DNA of 64,000 nucleotides from Desulfosporosinus sp. HMP52 (GCF_000765145.1 NZ_JMGA01000018.1:124001-188000); one strand, 5' to 3'. Positions 35,844-46,658 are shown, counted from the stretch's first letter. A program made the numbers and translations. The notes: generated by a model not told the origin, from the letters alone.

Positions 35844-37685
35844 TCAGTCCGTAACCTCTTCGCTGGCTAACAACTGCTCTAGTATCTCCTGTTTAGGCGT
35901 GAGGTATAAGGTCCAGTTCTGATCGTAGACGACCATTCCGGGCTTTGCTGAGTTAGGTTTTTTTAGTTGTTTAACATGGGTGTAATCGACAGCAACTTGA
36001 GAAGAACCCCGTGCCTGGCTATAGTAAATTGCCAGGGCAGCTGCTTCTTCGAGGGTTTTGTCATCAGGGAATTCTTCGCCGTCTTCCAGAGGAACGAGGA
36101 CGTGGGAACCCGGAATTACTTTAGTATGGAGCCAAAGATCTGTCGGCTTTCCTTTGCGCAAAGAAAGCCAATCATTTTGAGCATTATTTTTTCCGACTAG
36201 AATAATTTTCCCTTGGCTGGAACGATAAACTCGGGGCTGGGGGATTTCTTTAGGAGTTTTGGACTTAGATTTGGATTTGGCAGATTGCTTGGAACGCCCA
36301 TTCTTAAAGCTGAGGTTCTCTTTTATATGTTTTCCGGCTACATATCCTTGTCCTGCAAGTTCGAGATGAATTTCATTAAGTTCCGTTATAGTCGCAGCTT
36401 GATTTAAGGTATATTGTAAGGACTCCAGGTAATTGATTTCTTCCAGGGAGGTTTCTTTGAGCTCCTTTGTTTTGAGCAGAGTTGCTTTGGCTTTATTATA
36501 AAGTTTGTAATAGCGTTGAGCATTGTCGATGGCACTTATATGAGGGTTAAGAGGAATGGTGACGGTAGAGCCTGAAGGATCATAGTAATCCTCTACGTTA
36601 GCTTCTGAGGATCCAGGTGGAATTCGATAGAGGTTTGCTGTAAGAAGTTCGCCCCATCTTTGATAGGCTAAACCTTTTTGAGCACTTTCTTCCGCTTCGC
36701 TATATATTTTTAGTTTTTTGCTCATATGAGTGTATTGTTCTTGGACAATCTTCTTTAGAGAGCCACGCTTGGATTCAATGGTGTTGTTATTGGATTTTGA
36801 CTGATAAAAAATTTGAACGGCATCATTTAAAGATGGAACATATTCAACCTTTAAATCTTGGTACTGTTGAAAGGGAAGAAAGCTGAAGGCAAAGAGTTGT
36901 GGGCGAGGAGTCAGTTTGTAATATAGGCAAGGCTGAATATTGGAGATACCCTCCGGATTGGAGAGCCTGCGGTAAGCTTGAAAAAGTCGAGAAAGGTCAA
37001 TATCTCCGCATTGATGGAGGCGAATTTCAGTACTTAATCCGGCTTGGATGACGATTTCTCGTGCTAATTCCGGGCTGATCCCGGCAAAACGGGCTAGGAG
37101 AATACTTGTCATGGGATCCTCTAATTCTTCATTATAAAGAGTAGCTCGCCAAAGCTCTTCATCCTCCAGTGGGGGTTGTTTTCCCTGAGAGGGAGGTGTC
37201 AAATAAGCCCGTCCGGGCAACACCTCGCGATATTGGCTAAGGGCATGAGAATAACGTTTCAGTCCATCAAGAATGGTATTGGTCTGAGGATCAACGAGAA
37301 TGAGATTACTATGCTTGCCCATGATTTCTAAGTGAAGATGCAAAGAGACTAAATCTCCTCGATCATTATAATTTTGAAATTCAAAGGTGATAACCCGCTC
37401 TAGCTCGTTTTGATGCAAGCTTATGAGTTTGCCCCCCTCTAGGTGTTTACGTAAAATCATACAAAACATGGGGGGGGAAGAAGGGTTTTTCTTGTTTTCT
37501 TGGGTAAAGTGAAAGCGCGGAGAGGTGGCACTTGTATTAAGCAGGAGCCGTCTGGATCCTTGCTGTCGTAATTGGATATGTATTTCATCTTTTTCGGGTT
37601 GAAATATTTTATCAATACGTGCTCCGACAAGTGAAGGAGCAAGCTCTTTAACTAAATAGGCGAGGGTCACGCCGTCTAACGCCAT
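35844..37685 (-). CDS. rqcH: NFACT-family ribosome quality control protein RqcH (former FbpA/YloA)
   Basis: RqcH binds obstructed 50S subunits and directs addition of C-terminal alanine tails to stalled peptides. Domains in order: NFACT-N (MALDGVTLAYLVKELA through GKHSNLILVDPQ), helix-hairpin-helix region, a coiled-coil middle (about residues 290-420), and NFACT-R (KIILVGKNNAQNDWLSLRKG; WLHTKVIPGSHVLVP). At the place of the Asp-Arg pair needed for tailing in Bacillus (D97-R98, from memory), this protein reads E96-R97 in LERVI. Length 613 residues. It is read opposite to the Ca2+ ATPase gene; in Bacillus yloA and yloB are also neighbours. Confidence 0.93.
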   Translation of the reverse strand: MALDGVTLAYLVKELAPSLVGARIDKIFQPEKDEIHIQLRQQGSRRLLLNTSATSPRFHFTQENKKNPSSPPMFCMILRKHLEGGKLISLHQNELERVITFEFQNYNDRGDLVSLHLHLEIMGKHSNLILVDPQTNTILDGLKRYSHALSQYREVLPGRAYLTPPSQGKQPPLEDEELWRATLYNEELEDPMTSILLARFAGISPELAREIVIQAGLSTEIRLHQCGDIDLSRLFQAYRRLSNPEGISNIQPCLYYKLTPRPQLFAFSFLPFQQYQDLKVEYVPSLNDAVQIFYQSKSNNNTIESKRGSLKKIVQEQYTHMSKKLKIYSEAEESAQKGLAYQRWGELLTANLYRIPPGSSEANVEDYYDPSGSTVTIPLNPHISAIDNAQRYYKLYNKAKATLLKTKELKETSLEEINYLESLQYTLNQAATITELNEIHLELAGQGYVAGKHIKENLSFKNGRSKQSAKSKSKSKTPKEIPQPRVYRSSQGKIILVGKNNAQNDWLSLRKGKPTDLWLHTKVIPGSHVLVPLEDGEEFPDDKTLEEAAALAIYYSQARGSSQVAVDYTHVKQLKKPNSAKPGMVVYDQNWTLYLTPKQEILEQLLASEEVTD

Positions 37686-37875
37686 ATGAATACATCCTTT
37701 CAGCTCAAATCACTTTTTAGTATAACACACTTGTTGGGACGAGGCATTTTTCTACACCTTTAGGAATAAGCATGTACTATAAAAGGGACAAAGCCTCTCA
37801 ATTGTTACTTAACCTATAATTTGAGGTAGGAGTTCCTTCTAATCGGTGTTTATAAAGCAAAAGGAGGAAAAGGGC

Positions 37876-40614
37876 ATGCGGCAACAGGCATGGCATGTAT
37901 TGCCTTGGCTGGACGTGGCTAAGGCGTTGGATGTGCATCCAGCTAAAGGGTTAAATTTGAAAGAGGTTCGGCGGCGGTTACAAGAGGTGGGGAAAAACGT
38001 TCTGGCTGTAAAAAAAGGGACTCATCCTGTGTTTTTATTCCTTGGACAGTTTAAAGACTTTATGGTGTTGGTCTTACTTGCGGCCACAGTAGTCTCCGGA
38101 CTTTTAGGCGAGATCGCGGATGCAATCACGATCTTAGCAATTCTCATAATTAATGCCATTTTAGGGTTCGTACAAGAGTTCCGCGCCGAACGTTCAATGG
38201 AATCTCTCCGTTCACTTACTGCTCCCGAGGCCCGGGTCCTACGGGAAGGCATGGAACAAAGGATTCCGGCAACGGATGTTGTACCGGGAGATATTGTGCT
38301 TGTTGATACAGGGGATCGCATTCCTGCAGATGTGCGCTGGATTCAAGCTGTTAATATGCAAGTTGAGGAGTCTGCCCTGACTGGGGAATCCCATCCTGTG
38401 ACTAAAAGTATTTCCCCCCTTCATGATGAGTTCACCCCCATGGCTGACCGTCAAAATATGGGCTATATGGGGACGGCCCTTGTTAATGGCCGTGGAGCGG
38501 GGGTTGTTGTAGCCACTGGAATGGATACTGAAATGGGTGTTATCGCTGGAATGATCCAAAGTGTGGAAGACGAAGAAACCCCTTTACAAAAACGTTTGGC
38601 GGAACTTGGTAAATGGTTGGTATTAATCAGTTTTTTAGTCTGTGTAGCAGTAGTGGTAACGGGGATTTTAAGAGGAGAGGATTTCTATAAGATGTTCTTC
38701 ACAGGAGTCTCTCTAGCAGTAGCAGCTATACCGGAAGGGTTACCGGCTATTGTCACTGTGGCCTTAGCTGTAGGGGTACAGCGCATGGTTAAACGACAGG
38801 CAATTATTCGCAAACTTCCTGCTGTTGAAACCTTGGGGTGTGCAACAGTAATTTGTTCAGATAAAACAGGGACTTTAACTCAGAACGAAATGACAGTGCG
38901 CCAGATCTACTCAGATGGACGACGAATCTCTGTTTCTGGGGAAGGGTATGACCCTAAAGGGGAGTTCCAGGGGGCTGATCCGGAAAAAGAACGGGATCCT
39001 CTTAATGCTGCTTTAAAAATTGCAGCACTATGCAATAATGCTACCCTCACCAAGAAAGGGGTGCAAGTTGCCGGACTCTTTCGTTCTAAGGGTAAGGATG
39101 CTCCCTGGGGGATTGAGGGTGATCCCACAGAAGGTGCCATTTTGGTGGCCGCTGCTAAAGCGGGAATTTGGCGTGAAGTTCTGGAGCGAAAACAAAAGAG
39201 AATTGGCGAGCTGCCCTTTGATTCGGATCGAAAACGTATGAGTGTAGTCTATGAAACTAAACAAGGACGCAAGGCTTATGTCAAAGGAGCACCGGATATG
39301 GTATTGCGACTTTGTCAGCAAGAACTAACTCGTCAGGGGATCGTAGAACTTTCCAATGAACGGAAGAGAAGTATTATGAGAGCCAATGATGAGATGGCCA
39401 GGCATGCCCTTCGGGTTCTTGCCGTTGCTGAAAAACCCTTGGCAGACGCTGAACCACTTGACGAAGGTGTAGAACAAGGGTTGACGTTTGTTGGATTATT
39501 GGGAATGATTGATCCGCCCCGTGCCAGTGCTGTTAAAGCCATCAGAGTCTGTCGACAAGCCGGGATAAAGCCAGTCATGATTACGGGGGATCATCGTTTA
39601 ACCGCTGAAGCAGTTGCTCATGAGTTAGGAATCTTGCGGGGTGAAAATGGAGGGGTAGTATCCGGGACAGAACTTGAGAGAACATCTGATCAGGAATTAA
39701 GTGAACGTATAATGGACATCTCAGTGTTTGCTCGTGTGACCCCGAAGGACAAACTTAGAATTGTCCGTGCTTATAAAAAACGAGGCCAAGTTGTCGCCAT
39801 GACGGGAGATGGGGTCAATGATGCTCCGGCAGTCAAGGAAGCTGATATTGGTGTAGCTATGGGTAAGACGGGGACAGATGTCACCAAGGAAGCTTCTTCC
39901 ATGGTCTTAGGAGATGATAACTTTGCAACTATTGTGGCCGCTGTGGAAGAGGGGCGTGGTATTTATGATAACATCCGAAAATTTATTCGCTATTTACTTT
40001 CTTGTAACTTAGGAGAAGTCCTAACCATGTTCTTGGCTACTCTAGTAGGGTTACCCCTTCCATTACTTCCGATTCAGATTCTGTGGGTTAATCTAGTCAC
40101 TGATGGTCTGCCTGCTATGGCTTTAGGAGTGGACGGCTCTGAACCAGGCATTATGAATCGACCGCCGAGAAAACCCGGCGAAAGTATTTTTGCCCGCGGG
40201 TTGGCTTCGAAGATTGCAGTAAGAGGGACATTCATTGGTTTAGGAACGCTCTTTGTTTTCGTAGTTGCTCTTTTTATGGGCGTTAATATGTTAGGCGCCC
40301 GCACAATGGCCTTTACTACTTTAGTGTTTTCTCAATTGTTCCATGTCTTTGATTGTCGATCTGAAGAACGAGGGATCTTTGAAGTGGGTATCTTTACTAA
40401 TCTCTATCTTGTAGGAGCAGTCTGTATTTCCACGATCATGCAGCTTAGCGTAATATATGTGGCTCCTTTACAGGTGATCTTTAAAACCACACCTTTAGTC
40501 AGTTGGCAATGGATTCTTATTCTGTGTGTAGCCGGTGGACCGTCTGTTTTGATCGGTTTTGCCAGGTTGTTAAAGAATAGTTGGCAGGGAAAAACGGTCA
40601 TCGCTAAAGGGTAA
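37876..40614 (+). CDS. Calcium-transporting P-type ATPase (P2A, SERCA-like)
   Basis: Membrane pump that exports Ca2+ (possibly Mn2+) with ATP. ATG 37876 follows AAGGAGG and gives 912 residues; GTG 37846 is an alternative without a good site. Order: N-terminal cation ATPase domain, actuator with TGES near residue 170, [13 protein letters not shown] helix (P2A ion site) near residue 288, phosphorylated D329 in [17 protein letters not shown]-binding domain with [11 protein letters not shown], hinge [20 protein letters not shown], and six C-terminal helices with NLGEVLTMF and [13 protein letters not shown] ion-binding blocks. It corresponds to Bacillus yloB. Confidence 0.94.
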   Translation: MRQQAWHVLPWLDVAKALDVHPAKGLNLKEVRRRLQEVGKNVLAVKKGTHPVFLFLGQFKDFMVLVLLAATVVSGLLGEIADAITILAILIINAILGFVQEFRAERSMESLRSLTAPEARVLREGMEQRIPATDVVPGDIVLVDTGDRIPADVRWIQAVNMQVEESALTGESHPVTKSISPLHDEFTPMADRQNMGYMGTALVNGRGAGVVVATGMDTEMGVIAGMIQSVEDEETPLQKRLAELGKWLVLISFLVCVAVVVTGILRGEDFYKMFFTGVSLAVAAIPEGLPAIVTVALAVGVQRMVKRQAIIRKLPAVETLGCATVICSDKTGTLTQNEMTVRQIYSDGRRISVSGEGYDPKGEFQGADPEKERDPLNAALKIAALCNNATLTKKGVQVAGLFRSKGKDAPWGIEGDPTEGAILVAAAKAGIWREVLERKQKRIGELPFDSDRKRMSVVYETKQGRKAYVKGAPDMVLRLCQQELTRQGIVELSNERKRSIMRANDEMARHALRVLAVAEKPLADAEPLDEGVEQGLTFVGLLGMIDPPRASAVKAIRVCRQAGIKPVMITGDHRLTAEAVAHELGILRGENGGVVSGTELERTSDQELSERIMDISVFARVTPKDKLRIVRAYKKRGQVVAMTGDGVNDAPAVKEADIGVAMGKTGTDVTKEASSMVLGDDNFATIVAAVEEGRGIYDNIRKFIRYLLSCNLGEVLTMFLATLVGLPLPLLPIQILWVNLVTDGLPAMALGVDGSEPGIMNRPPRKPGESIFARGLASKIAVRGTFIGLGTLFVFVVALFMGVNMLGARTMAFTTLVFSQLFHVFDCRSEERGIFEVGIFTNLYLVGAVCISTIMQLSVIYVAPLQVIFKTTPLVSWQWILILCVAGGPSVLIGFARLLKNSWQGKTVIAKG

Positions 40615-40726
40615 TCAAACAAATGAAATACTCAACCAAGGGCTTTTCCTCTACCAAAGGCGTTTAGCATACTTCTTTGTGCTAAAATGAGATCACTTTG
40701 ATGCGGATGAGAGGATAGTGATATTT

Positions 40727-40755
40727 TGGGTCAACCGGTTTACGCGGTTGACCCA
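40727..40755. repeat. Perfect 11-base palindromic stem
   Basis: TGGGTCAACCG (40727-40737) and CGGTTGACCCA (40745-40755) are perfectly complementary with a 7-base spacer. There is no T run on either side. It lies 112 bases after the Ca2+ ATPase gene and could be an operator, a hairpin RNA element or a processing site. Confidence 0.6.
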
Positions 40756-41129
40756 CTTCAGTTGGCGTAGTATTCTTTTAGGGGGAATTACGTAATATAT
40801 AGAAGTTTATTCCAGGCTGCCAGTCGTAAGACTCCTATCTTCTATAAGTACGAAAGCATCCAGTACGAAACCCGGGTGAGGGTTTCGCCCAAGCCGCCTG
40901 CTCCAAAGAAAAGCTTAACGGCGCAGGTTGCTTTCGCCGAACCGCAAACTACACAGAACAACTTTAGCGGTGAGGATGAGATAAGGGCTGCTACGTCCCT
41001 GGATAAGTTCTTCTAGGCTTCAGATGGACTAAGGTTAATTTCCAGATGTGGATTAATATTCAGGGTAAGAGGGCTGATATTTAATATGGTTCGTATAACG
41101 AAGCTGAACACAATTAGGGAGGGGACGAA
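40756..41129. other. Gene-free leader-like region upstream of dapF
   Basis: No credible gene is seen. GC content rises (34 of 60 at 40861-40920). Hairpin candidates are CGAAACCC (40866-40873) with GGGTTTCG (40880-40887), and CCTGC (near 40907) with GCAGG (near 40924). It does not match the lysine riboswitch pattern as I know it. It could be a structured leader for dapF or the same kind of GC-rich interval as in the pyr operon. Confidence 0.4.
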
Positions 41130-41975
41130 ATGGAGTTTATAAAAATGCAGGGTCTGGGAAATGATTTTGTTTTCCTTGATCGCTTCTCTGTTTCAGATGA
41201 AGATGGGACAGAAGATTATCCTGAACTGGCCAGAAAACTTTGTCACCGTCAATTTGGGATAGGTGGAGACGGCTTAATAGTGGTACTGCCTTCGAAGGTC
41301 GCGGACGCCAGAATGCGGATCTTTAATTCCGACGGTTCGGAACCGGAGATGTGTGGCAATGGTATACGTTGCTTTGCCCGTTATATCTTTGATCAAGGGT
41401 TAATTATCTCTGACCCGATGCTCGTCGAGACTGGGGCTGGTATCCTAAAGCTTAAGCTTTTTATTAAAGAGGGCCAGGTTCAGGGAGTACAGGTAGATAT
41501 GGGGGAACCAATTTTGCGGGCTGATCTTATTCCGGTTTTGGGAGAAGGAGAACCTGTAGTTGGACAAACAATTGAAGTATTAGGTCAAAAATACTTATTT
41601 ACCGCTGTTTCCATGGGGAATCCTCATTGTGTAATTTTTGTGGAGGATTTTTCAGCTTTGGATTTTGACAGAGTGGGCCCAGCAATTGAAAAGCATTCAC
41701 TCTTTCCGCGTAAAACTAATGTTGAATTTATTCAAATTAACTCGCCTCAAGAAATAACAATGAAGGTATGGGAACGCGGTGCCGGACCAACACTAGCCTG
41801 TGGCACTGGGGCTTGCGCCTCTGTCGTGGCTGCCATTCTTAATAAACAGACTGAGCGTATCGTTACGGTTCATTTGCCCGGCGGAGATCTATTGATTGAG
41901 TGGGGACTTGATAATCGTGTCTATATGACGGGGCCGGGAAATTATGTTTTTAAAGGTGAATGGTTAGGACTTTAA
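41130..41975 (+). CDS. dapF: Diaminopimelate epimerase
   Basis: Cofactor-independent racemase that converts LL- to meso-diaminopimelate for peptidoglycan and lysine. The two catalytic cysteines are in PEMCGNGIRCFARY and LACGTGACASVVAA. The N-terminal MQGLGNDFVFLD block and 281-residue length are standard. ATG 41130 follows GGGAGGGG. It stands alone between a 515-base gap and the yicC operon promoter. Confidence 0.97.
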   Translation: MEFIKMQGLGNDFVFLDRFSVSDEDGTEDYPELARKLCHRQFGIGGDGLIVVLPSKVADARMRIFNSDGSEPEMCGNGIRCFARYIFDQGLIISDPMLVETGAGILKLKLFIKEGQVQGVQVDMGEPILRADLIPVLGEGEPVVGQTIEVLGQKYLFTAVSMGNPHCVIFVEDFSALDFDRVGPAIEKHSLFPRKTNVEFIQINSPQEITMKVWERGAGPTLACGTGACASVVAAILNKQTERIVTVHLPGGDLLIEWGLDNRVYMTGPGNYVFKGEWLGL

Positions 41976-42014
41976 GAAAACAAGAAAATGATTTTCCTAG
42001 AGGTGAAAAACCAT

Positions 42015-42071
42015 TTCTTAGATAAAAGGACATGTGTTATAATAAAAGCGCAGCAGGATCTACCCCTGCTG
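42015..42071 (+). promoter_or_regulatory. Extended -10 promoter and 5' hairpin ahead of the yicC operon
   Basis: TGTTATAAT (extended -10; TATAAT at 42038-42043) with a weak -35 at 42015. Just after the expected start, CAGCAGG (42051-42057) pairs with CCTGCTG (42065-42071), followed by a T-rich tract. The hairpin may end dapF transcripts or shape the 5' end of the yicC mRNA. Confidence 0.5.
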
Positions 42072-42199
42072 TACTTTTATATTAGGACAGCAATTTTGAA
42101 ATATTAACTGCCCCTTAAATATGAAGGTAGCAGACAAGGGATTTTTGGTAACAATATAATTAGGAAACAAAGTTGGAGGATCGAGTAAGAGAGGAAGTG

Positions 42200-43084
42200 A
42201 TGGCTTTGTCTAACAGCATGACTGGATTTGGCCGGGGAGAAGCATGTGGAAATGGTTATCAAGTATCCTTTGAGCTGAAATCCGTTAATCATCGTTTTTT
42301 AGAAATTGTCGTGCGGATACCTCGAAACTATAATAGTTTTGAAGAACGAATACGTAAAGTATTACAAGATAATTTCCAGCGCGGTCGGATTGAAGTGCAT
42401 GTTAATATGGTGGAAACAGAAGAACGAAAGAGATTGGTGAAGGTTGACAATGATTTGGCACTGTCGTATGATAAGACATTGAAAGATCTCGCCTTTGCGC
42501 TACATACGGAGTATGAAACAGATATTTATCGTTTAGTTAGTTTTCCTGAGGTTCTTACGGTGATAGAGCCTGAAATTGATCTCGCTGCTTTATGGCAGAC
42601 ATGTTTCGAAGCACTGTCTAAGGCAGTCGATGGATTTGGGCAAATGCGGCGTTCTGAAGGAGATAAATTAACCCAAGATCTTTTGCAGAGGTTAGACCTT
42701 ATTGCTGAAAATTTACACACGATTGGTGAGCGTGCACCATATGTTGTAACAGACTACCAAGAACGCTTACAGGAACGGCTTCAGGCCCTCTTAGGTGAAG
42801 TTGAGTTAGATGGTGTTCGATTGGCAAACGAAGTTGCTTACTTCGCAGATCGAGGGTCAATCACAGAAGAGTTAATCCGATTTGACAGCCATCTTGCCCA
42901 AAGCAGAGAGGCTTTGAGAAGTGAGGAACCGGCAGGACGAAAACTTGATTTTTTAGTTCAAGAAATGAACCGAGAAATTAATACAATAGGATCAAAGGCC
43001 AATGACTTAATGATTGGTCAAAGAGTGATTAAGGTAAAAAGTGAACTGGAAAAAGTACGCGAGCAAGTTCAAAATTTAGAGTAA
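42200..43084 (+). CDS. yicC: YicC/YloC-family endoribonuclease
   Basis: YicC-like proteins are RNases linked to small-RNA and mRNA turnover. The N-terminal [15 protein letters not shown] and [18 protein letters not shown] blocks and the C-terminal DUF1732-type end ([20 protein letters not shown]) are typical. ATG 42200 follows GAGGAAG; the frame opens further upstream at 42173 without conservation. Length 294 residues. It starts the conserved yicC-remA-gmk-rpoZ-coaBC cluster. Confidence 0.92.
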   Translation: MALSNSMTGFGRGEACGNGYQVSFELKSVNHRFLEIVVRIPRNYNSFEERIRKVLQDNFQRGRIEVHVNMVETEERKRLVKVDNDLALSYDKTLKDLAFALHTEYETDIYRLVSFPEVLTVIEPEIDLAALWQTCFEALSKAVDGFGQMRRSEGDKLTQDLLQRLDLIAENLHTIGERAPYVVTDYQERLQERLQALLGEVELDGVRLANEVAYFADRGSITEELIRFDSHLAQSREALRSEEPAGRKLDFLVQEMNREINTIGSKANDLMIGQRVIKVKSELEKVREQVQNLE

Positions 43085-43097
43085 TGGAGGATTCATC

Positions 43098-43373
43098 TTG
43101 GACATTAAGCTCATAAACATCGGATTTGGTAACATTGTATCTGCCAATCGGATTATTTCGATTGTTAGTCCAGAATCCGCCCCAATCAAACGTATTATTC
43201 AAGAAGCTCGTGATGCGGGCATGCTCATTGACGCTACTTATGGTCGGCGTACCCGGGCAGTGATTATCTGTGACAGCCATCATGTAATTCTGTCTGCAGT
43301 TCAGCCTGAAACTGTGGCTCATCGTCTTACAGCTAAAGAGTCGAGCAGCCATGTCGAAGACCCGACGGATTAG
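43098..43373 (+). CDS. remA: Extracellular matrix regulator RemA (DUF370)
   Basis: Small ring-forming DNA-binding protein which in Bacillus activates matrix and osmoprotection genes. The 91 residues show the whole-family pattern [20 protein letters not shown] and [20 protein letters not shown]. It starts at TTG 43098 with GGAGG 9 bases upstream, and overlaps the upstream open frame of gmk. The position between yicC and gmk is conserved. Confidence 0.94.
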   Translation: MDIKLINIGFGNIVSANRIISIVSPESAPIKRIIQEARDAGMLIDATYGRRTRAVIICDSHHVILSAVQPETVAHRLTAKESSSHVEDPTD

Positions 43374-43383
43374 GGGTGGAGTA

Positions 43384-43989
43384 GTGGAACAAAGTCATGG
43401 ATTATTAATTATCCTTTCCGGGCCTTCAGGGGCAGGAAAGGGAACCCTTTGCCAAGAATTACTCCGTCAGCTCCCTACCCTAAAGTATTCCGTCTCTATG
43501 ACCACACGGAATTCCCGGCCTGGTGAAATTGATGGAATTCATTATTTCTTTCGTCAGAGGGAAGAATTTGAAGCTCTGATTGAAAGAGATGAGCTGTTGG
43601 AATGGGCCCAGTTTTGTGATAATTACTACGGAACACCGCGTTTTGCAGTTGAACAAGCAATCCAAGCAGGGCAGGATGTAATTTTGGAAATTGAGATTCA
43701 AGGAGCATTACAAGTTAAGAAGCGTTTTCCTCAAGGAGTTTTTACATTTATTGTTCCACCCTCAATGGACGCTCTTTCAGAGAGAATTCACAAACGGGGG
43801 ACTGAAAGTGAGGAAGTTATTCAAAAGCGCTTAGCCGCTGCCATACATGAACTTGAATATGTAAGTGAATATGATTATGTTGTCGTTAATGATGAAGTTC
43901 CCGAGGCTGTTGATAAATTAAAAAGTATTTTGGTTGCAGAAAAATGCAGGGTAAAACGAAAACCGTTTGTTTTTGAAGGAGGAATTTAA
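43384..43989 (+). CDS. gmk: Guanylate kinase
   Basis: Phosphorylates GMP to GDP. The P-loop is LSGPSGAGKGTLCQEL, and the GMP-binding block is SVSMTTRNSRPGEIDGIHYF. GTG 43384 follows GGGGTGGA and gives 201 residues, the usual size; an upstream ATG at 43351 lies inside remA and would add an Arg-rich tail. The stop abuts rpoZ directly. Confidence 0.96.
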   Translation: MEQSHGLLIILSGPSGAGKGTLCQELLRQLPTLKYSVSMTTRNSRPGEIDGIHYFFRQREEFEALIERDELLEWAQFCDNYYGTPRFAVEQAIQAGQDVILEIEIQGALQVKKRFPQGVFTFIVPPSMDALSERIHKRGTESEEVIQKRLAAAIHELEYVSEYDYVVVNDEVPEAVDKLKSILVAEKCRVKRKPFVFEGGI

Positions 43990-44202
43990 GTGAAACAACC
44001 TTCACTCGATATTCTAATGAGTAAAGTAGATAGCAAGTATACACTAGTTATTGTAGTCGCTAAACGGGCGCGCCAGATAATGGAAGAAGCGAAGCACGAG
44101 GATTTAGCCAAGGGTGTAAAACCAGTCAGTATCTCTTTAGAAGAGATTTCTCAAAATCATCTCAACTACGAATGTAATCCTGAACTGAATGTGCAATGTT
44201 AA
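43990..44202 (+). CDS. rpoZ: RNA polymerase omega subunit
   Basis: Small subunit that helps assemble RNA polymerase. The 70 residues include the omega-type core YTLVIVVAKRARQIMEEA and the KPVSISLEEI block. GTG 43990 comes right after the gmk stop, with GAAGGAGGA inside the end of gmk. It overlaps coaBC by 7 bases. Confidence 0.93.
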   Translation: MKQPSLDILMSKVDSKYTLVIVVAKRARQIMEEAKHEDLAKGVKPVSISLEEISQNHLNYECNPELNVQC

Positions 44203-45389
44203 CAGGAAAAAAAATCCTCGTTGGAATTTCCGGCGGAATTGCAGCTTATAAAGCTGCAGAAGTGGTTAGCCGTCTACGTAAGTTGAACGCTGAAGTCCAT
44301 GTTGCTATGACTAAGTCAGCCACTGAATTTATTGCGCCTCTTACTCTTCGCAGCCTCTCAACAAATCCTGTGTATGTGGAGATGTTTGACGAACCAAAAT
44401 TATGGAACGTTGAGCATATCGCTTTGGCAGAGCATGTTGATACAGTCATCGTCGCCCCTGCAACCGCTAATATTCTCGCGAAAATGGCTATGGGGCTGGC
44501 TGATGATTTTCTTTCGACTGTGCTCTTAGCAACCCGTTCCCCGATTTTCGTTGCCCCGGCAATGAACCAGGCAATGTATGATCATCCGGCGACACAAGAA
44601 AATCTTGCTCGGCTCAAAGGCCGCGGGATAAAGGTTATTGGACCCGGCACCGGGTTTCAGGCCTGTGGCACGGAAGGTGTAGGTCGGATGAGCGAACCGG
44701 TTGAAATTGTCGAAGCTATCACGTACTTTTTTTTAGAGTCTACTCGTTTAAAAGGAAAGAAAGTGCTTGTCACAGCAGGTGGGACTCAAGAACCCTTGGA
44801 TCCAGTTCGTTTTCTGGGTAATCGTAGTTCTGGGCGGATGGGGTATGCTATAGCTCAAGCCATGCAGGAAGCTGGCGCAGAGACTATTCTTGTCAGTGCA
44901 CCTACAGATTTGCCGGTACCCAAGGGTGTTAAGCGTGTTTCTGTGCAGACAGCCCTTGAAATGCACGATGTGGTTCTTGATAATTTCTTAAACATGGATG
45001 TTATTGTTAAAGCTGCAGCGGTTGCAGATTACCGCCCAGCTAGTAACGCCGAGCAGAAGATTAAAAAGGATGGAACTAACCGTACGATTGAGCTGGTTCC
45101 CAATCCTGATATATTAGCTGAACTTGGGCGCAGGAAAACCTCTCAGGTTCTAATTGGATTTGCCGCTGAGACTGAGAATCTTCTCGCTTATGCCCAAGAA
45201 AAAATGCACAGGAAGAATGTTGACCTGCTTGTAGCAAACGATGTTACTAAACCTGGTGCTGGGTTTGGAAGTCCAACAAATATTGTCAGCTTTCTCTTTC
45301 CGGATGGAAGAAGAATAGATTTTCCTCAAATGAGCAAATTAGAGATTGCACGTAATCTCGTTGACGAGATTGTCAATCTCCTCGGTTAA
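44196..45389 (+). CDS. coaBC: Bifunctional phosphopantothenoylcysteine decarboxylase / synthetase
   Basis: Two consecutive steps of coenzyme A synthesis. The N-terminal CoaC flavoprotein domain has GISGGIAAYKAAEV, the catalytic His in WNVEHIALAE, APAMNQAMYDHPAT and the substrate-clamp Cys in GFQACGTEGVGRM. The CoaB domain (from about residue 185) begins KKVLVTAGGTQEPLDPVRFL and has KIKKDG and LIGFAAET motifs. At 397 residues it is complete. Same cluster order as Bacillus. Confidence 0.97.
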   Translation: MLTGKKILVGISGGIAAYKAAEVVSRLRKLNAEVHVAMTKSATEFIAPLTLRSLSTNPVYVEMFDEPKLWNVEHIALAEHVDTVIVAPATANILAKMAMGLADDFLSTVLLATRSPIFVAPAMNQAMYDHPATQENLARLKGRGIKVIGPGTGFQACGTEGVGRMSEPVEIVEAITYFFLESTRLKGKKVLVTAGGTQEPLDPVRFLGNRSSGRMGYAIAQAMQEAGAETILVSAPTDLPVPKGVKRVSVQTALEMHDVVLDNFLNMDVIVKAAAVADYRPASNAEQKIKKDGTNRTIELVPNPDILAELGRRKTSQVLIGFAAETENLLAYAQEKMHRKNVDLLVANDVTKPGAGFGSPTNIVSFLFPDGRRIDFPQMSKLEIARNLVDEIVNLLG

Positions 45390-45405
45390 CAAAGGAGTGA
45401 AGTAA

Positions 45406-46599
45406 TTGGCTAAAAAATTATTTACGTCAGAATCTGTAACAGAGGGGCATCCTGATAAGATTTGTGATCAGATTTCCGATGCCATCTTAGATGCCATTTA
45501 TACCTTAGACCCCAATGCTCGTGTAGCTTGTGAAACCACAGTTACAACGGGATTAGTTCTTGTTAGTGGAGAAATCACGACTTCTTGTTATGTGGATATT
45601 CCCCATGTTGTTCGCGAGACAGTTCGTGAAGTTGGTTATACTCGTGCTAAATACGGTTTCGATGCGGATACTTGTGCAGTATTGACATCAATAGGAGAAC
45701 AATCTGCAGATATTGCCATGGGTGTCGATAAGGCTTTAGAAGCAAAGAATGGCGAAATGACAGATACTGATATTGATGCTATAGGAGCAGGCGACCAAGG
45801 CATGATGTTTGGCTATGCCACCAATGAAACAGAAAGCTATATGCCTCTTCCTATAGATTTGGCTCATCGCCTTGCCCGCAGATTAAGCGAAATGAGAAAA
45901 TCTAATCATTTAACCTACCTGCGTCCTGACGGAAAAACTCAGGTTACTGTGGAATATGAGGATAATAAGCCGGTTAGAGTTGATACGATTGTAATCTCTA
46001 CTCAGCATCACCCGGATGTTACGAATGAGCAAATCCGCAGAGACTTGCTTCAATATGTAGTTTATCCAACGGTTCCTAAAGAACTATTGAACGAAGATAC
46101 CAAGTATTTCATCAATCCGACTGGACGGTTTGTAATTGGAGGTCCTCAAGGAGATTGTGGACTTACCGGGCGAAAAATTATTGTGGACACTTACGGTGGA
46201 ATGGCCCGTCATGGCGGAGGGGCTTTCTCTGGTAAGGATCCCACAAAAGTTGATCGTTCGGCGGCTTATGCGGCTCGTTATGTAGCAAAAAACGTAGTTG
46301 CAGCAGGCTTAGCCGATCGTTGCGAAATCCAAATTGCTTATGCAATCGGGGTAGCTCGACCTGTATCAGTCTCTGTTGAGACCTTTGGCACTGGAAAAAT
46401 TGCTGATGAAAAAATTGTTGAGTTTATACAACAAACATTTGACCTTAGACCGGCAGGAATCATTAAAGCTTTAGATCTTCGACGCCCCATTTACCGTCAA
46501 ACAGCTGCTTACGGTCATTTCGGCCGAACTGATCTGGATCTTCCTTGGGAAAGAACAGATAAAGTCGAAGCCTTAAGAAAGCTGGCAGGTTTGAAATAA
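45406..46599 (+). CDS. metK: S-adenosylmethionine synthase
   Basis: Makes SAM from methionine and ATP. N-terminal [18 protein letters not shown], the [16 protein letters not shown] methionine/ATP motif and the P-loop-like [19 protein letters not shown] are all present. Length 397 residues. It starts at TTG 45406 behind AAAGGAGTG, only 16 bases after coaBC, so no room exists for a SAM riboswitch of its own. A SAM synthase at the end of the coaBC cluster differs from Bacillus. Confidence 0.97.
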   Translation: MAKKLFTSESVTEGHPDKICDQISDAILDAIYTLDPNARVACETTVTTGLVLVSGEITTSCYVDIPHVVRETVREVGYTRAKYGFDADTCAVLTSIGEQSADIAMGVDKALEAKNGEMTDTDIDAIGAGDQGMMFGYATNETESYMPLPIDLAHRLARRLSEMRKSNHLTYLRPDGKTQVTVEYEDNKPVRVDTIVISTQHHPDVTNEQIRRDLLQYVVYPTVPKELLNEDTKYFINPTGRFVIGGPQGDCGLTGRKIIVDTYGGMARHGGGAFSGKDPTKVDRSAAYAARYVAKNVVAAGLADRCEIQIAYAIGVARPVSVSVETFGTGKIADEKIVEFIQQTFDLRPAGIIKALDLRRPIYRQTAAYGHFGRTDLDLPWERTDKVEALRKLAGLK

Positions 46600-46658
46600 T
46601 AATCAATAGGCAGTACAAAGTTGCTGCTGAAGGAAAAAGACTCTATAAAATAGCATAT

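Noticed and set aside
40727-40755. Palindrome as terminator of the Ca2+ ATPase gene
   Set aside because: No T run follows on either strand; reported as an unexplained repeat.
41000-41129. Lysine riboswitch before dapF
   Set aside because: The conserved lysine riboswitch core was not recognisable in the leader.
45390-45405. SAM riboswitch before metK
   Set aside because: Only 16 bases separate coaBC and metK, too few for any riboswitch.
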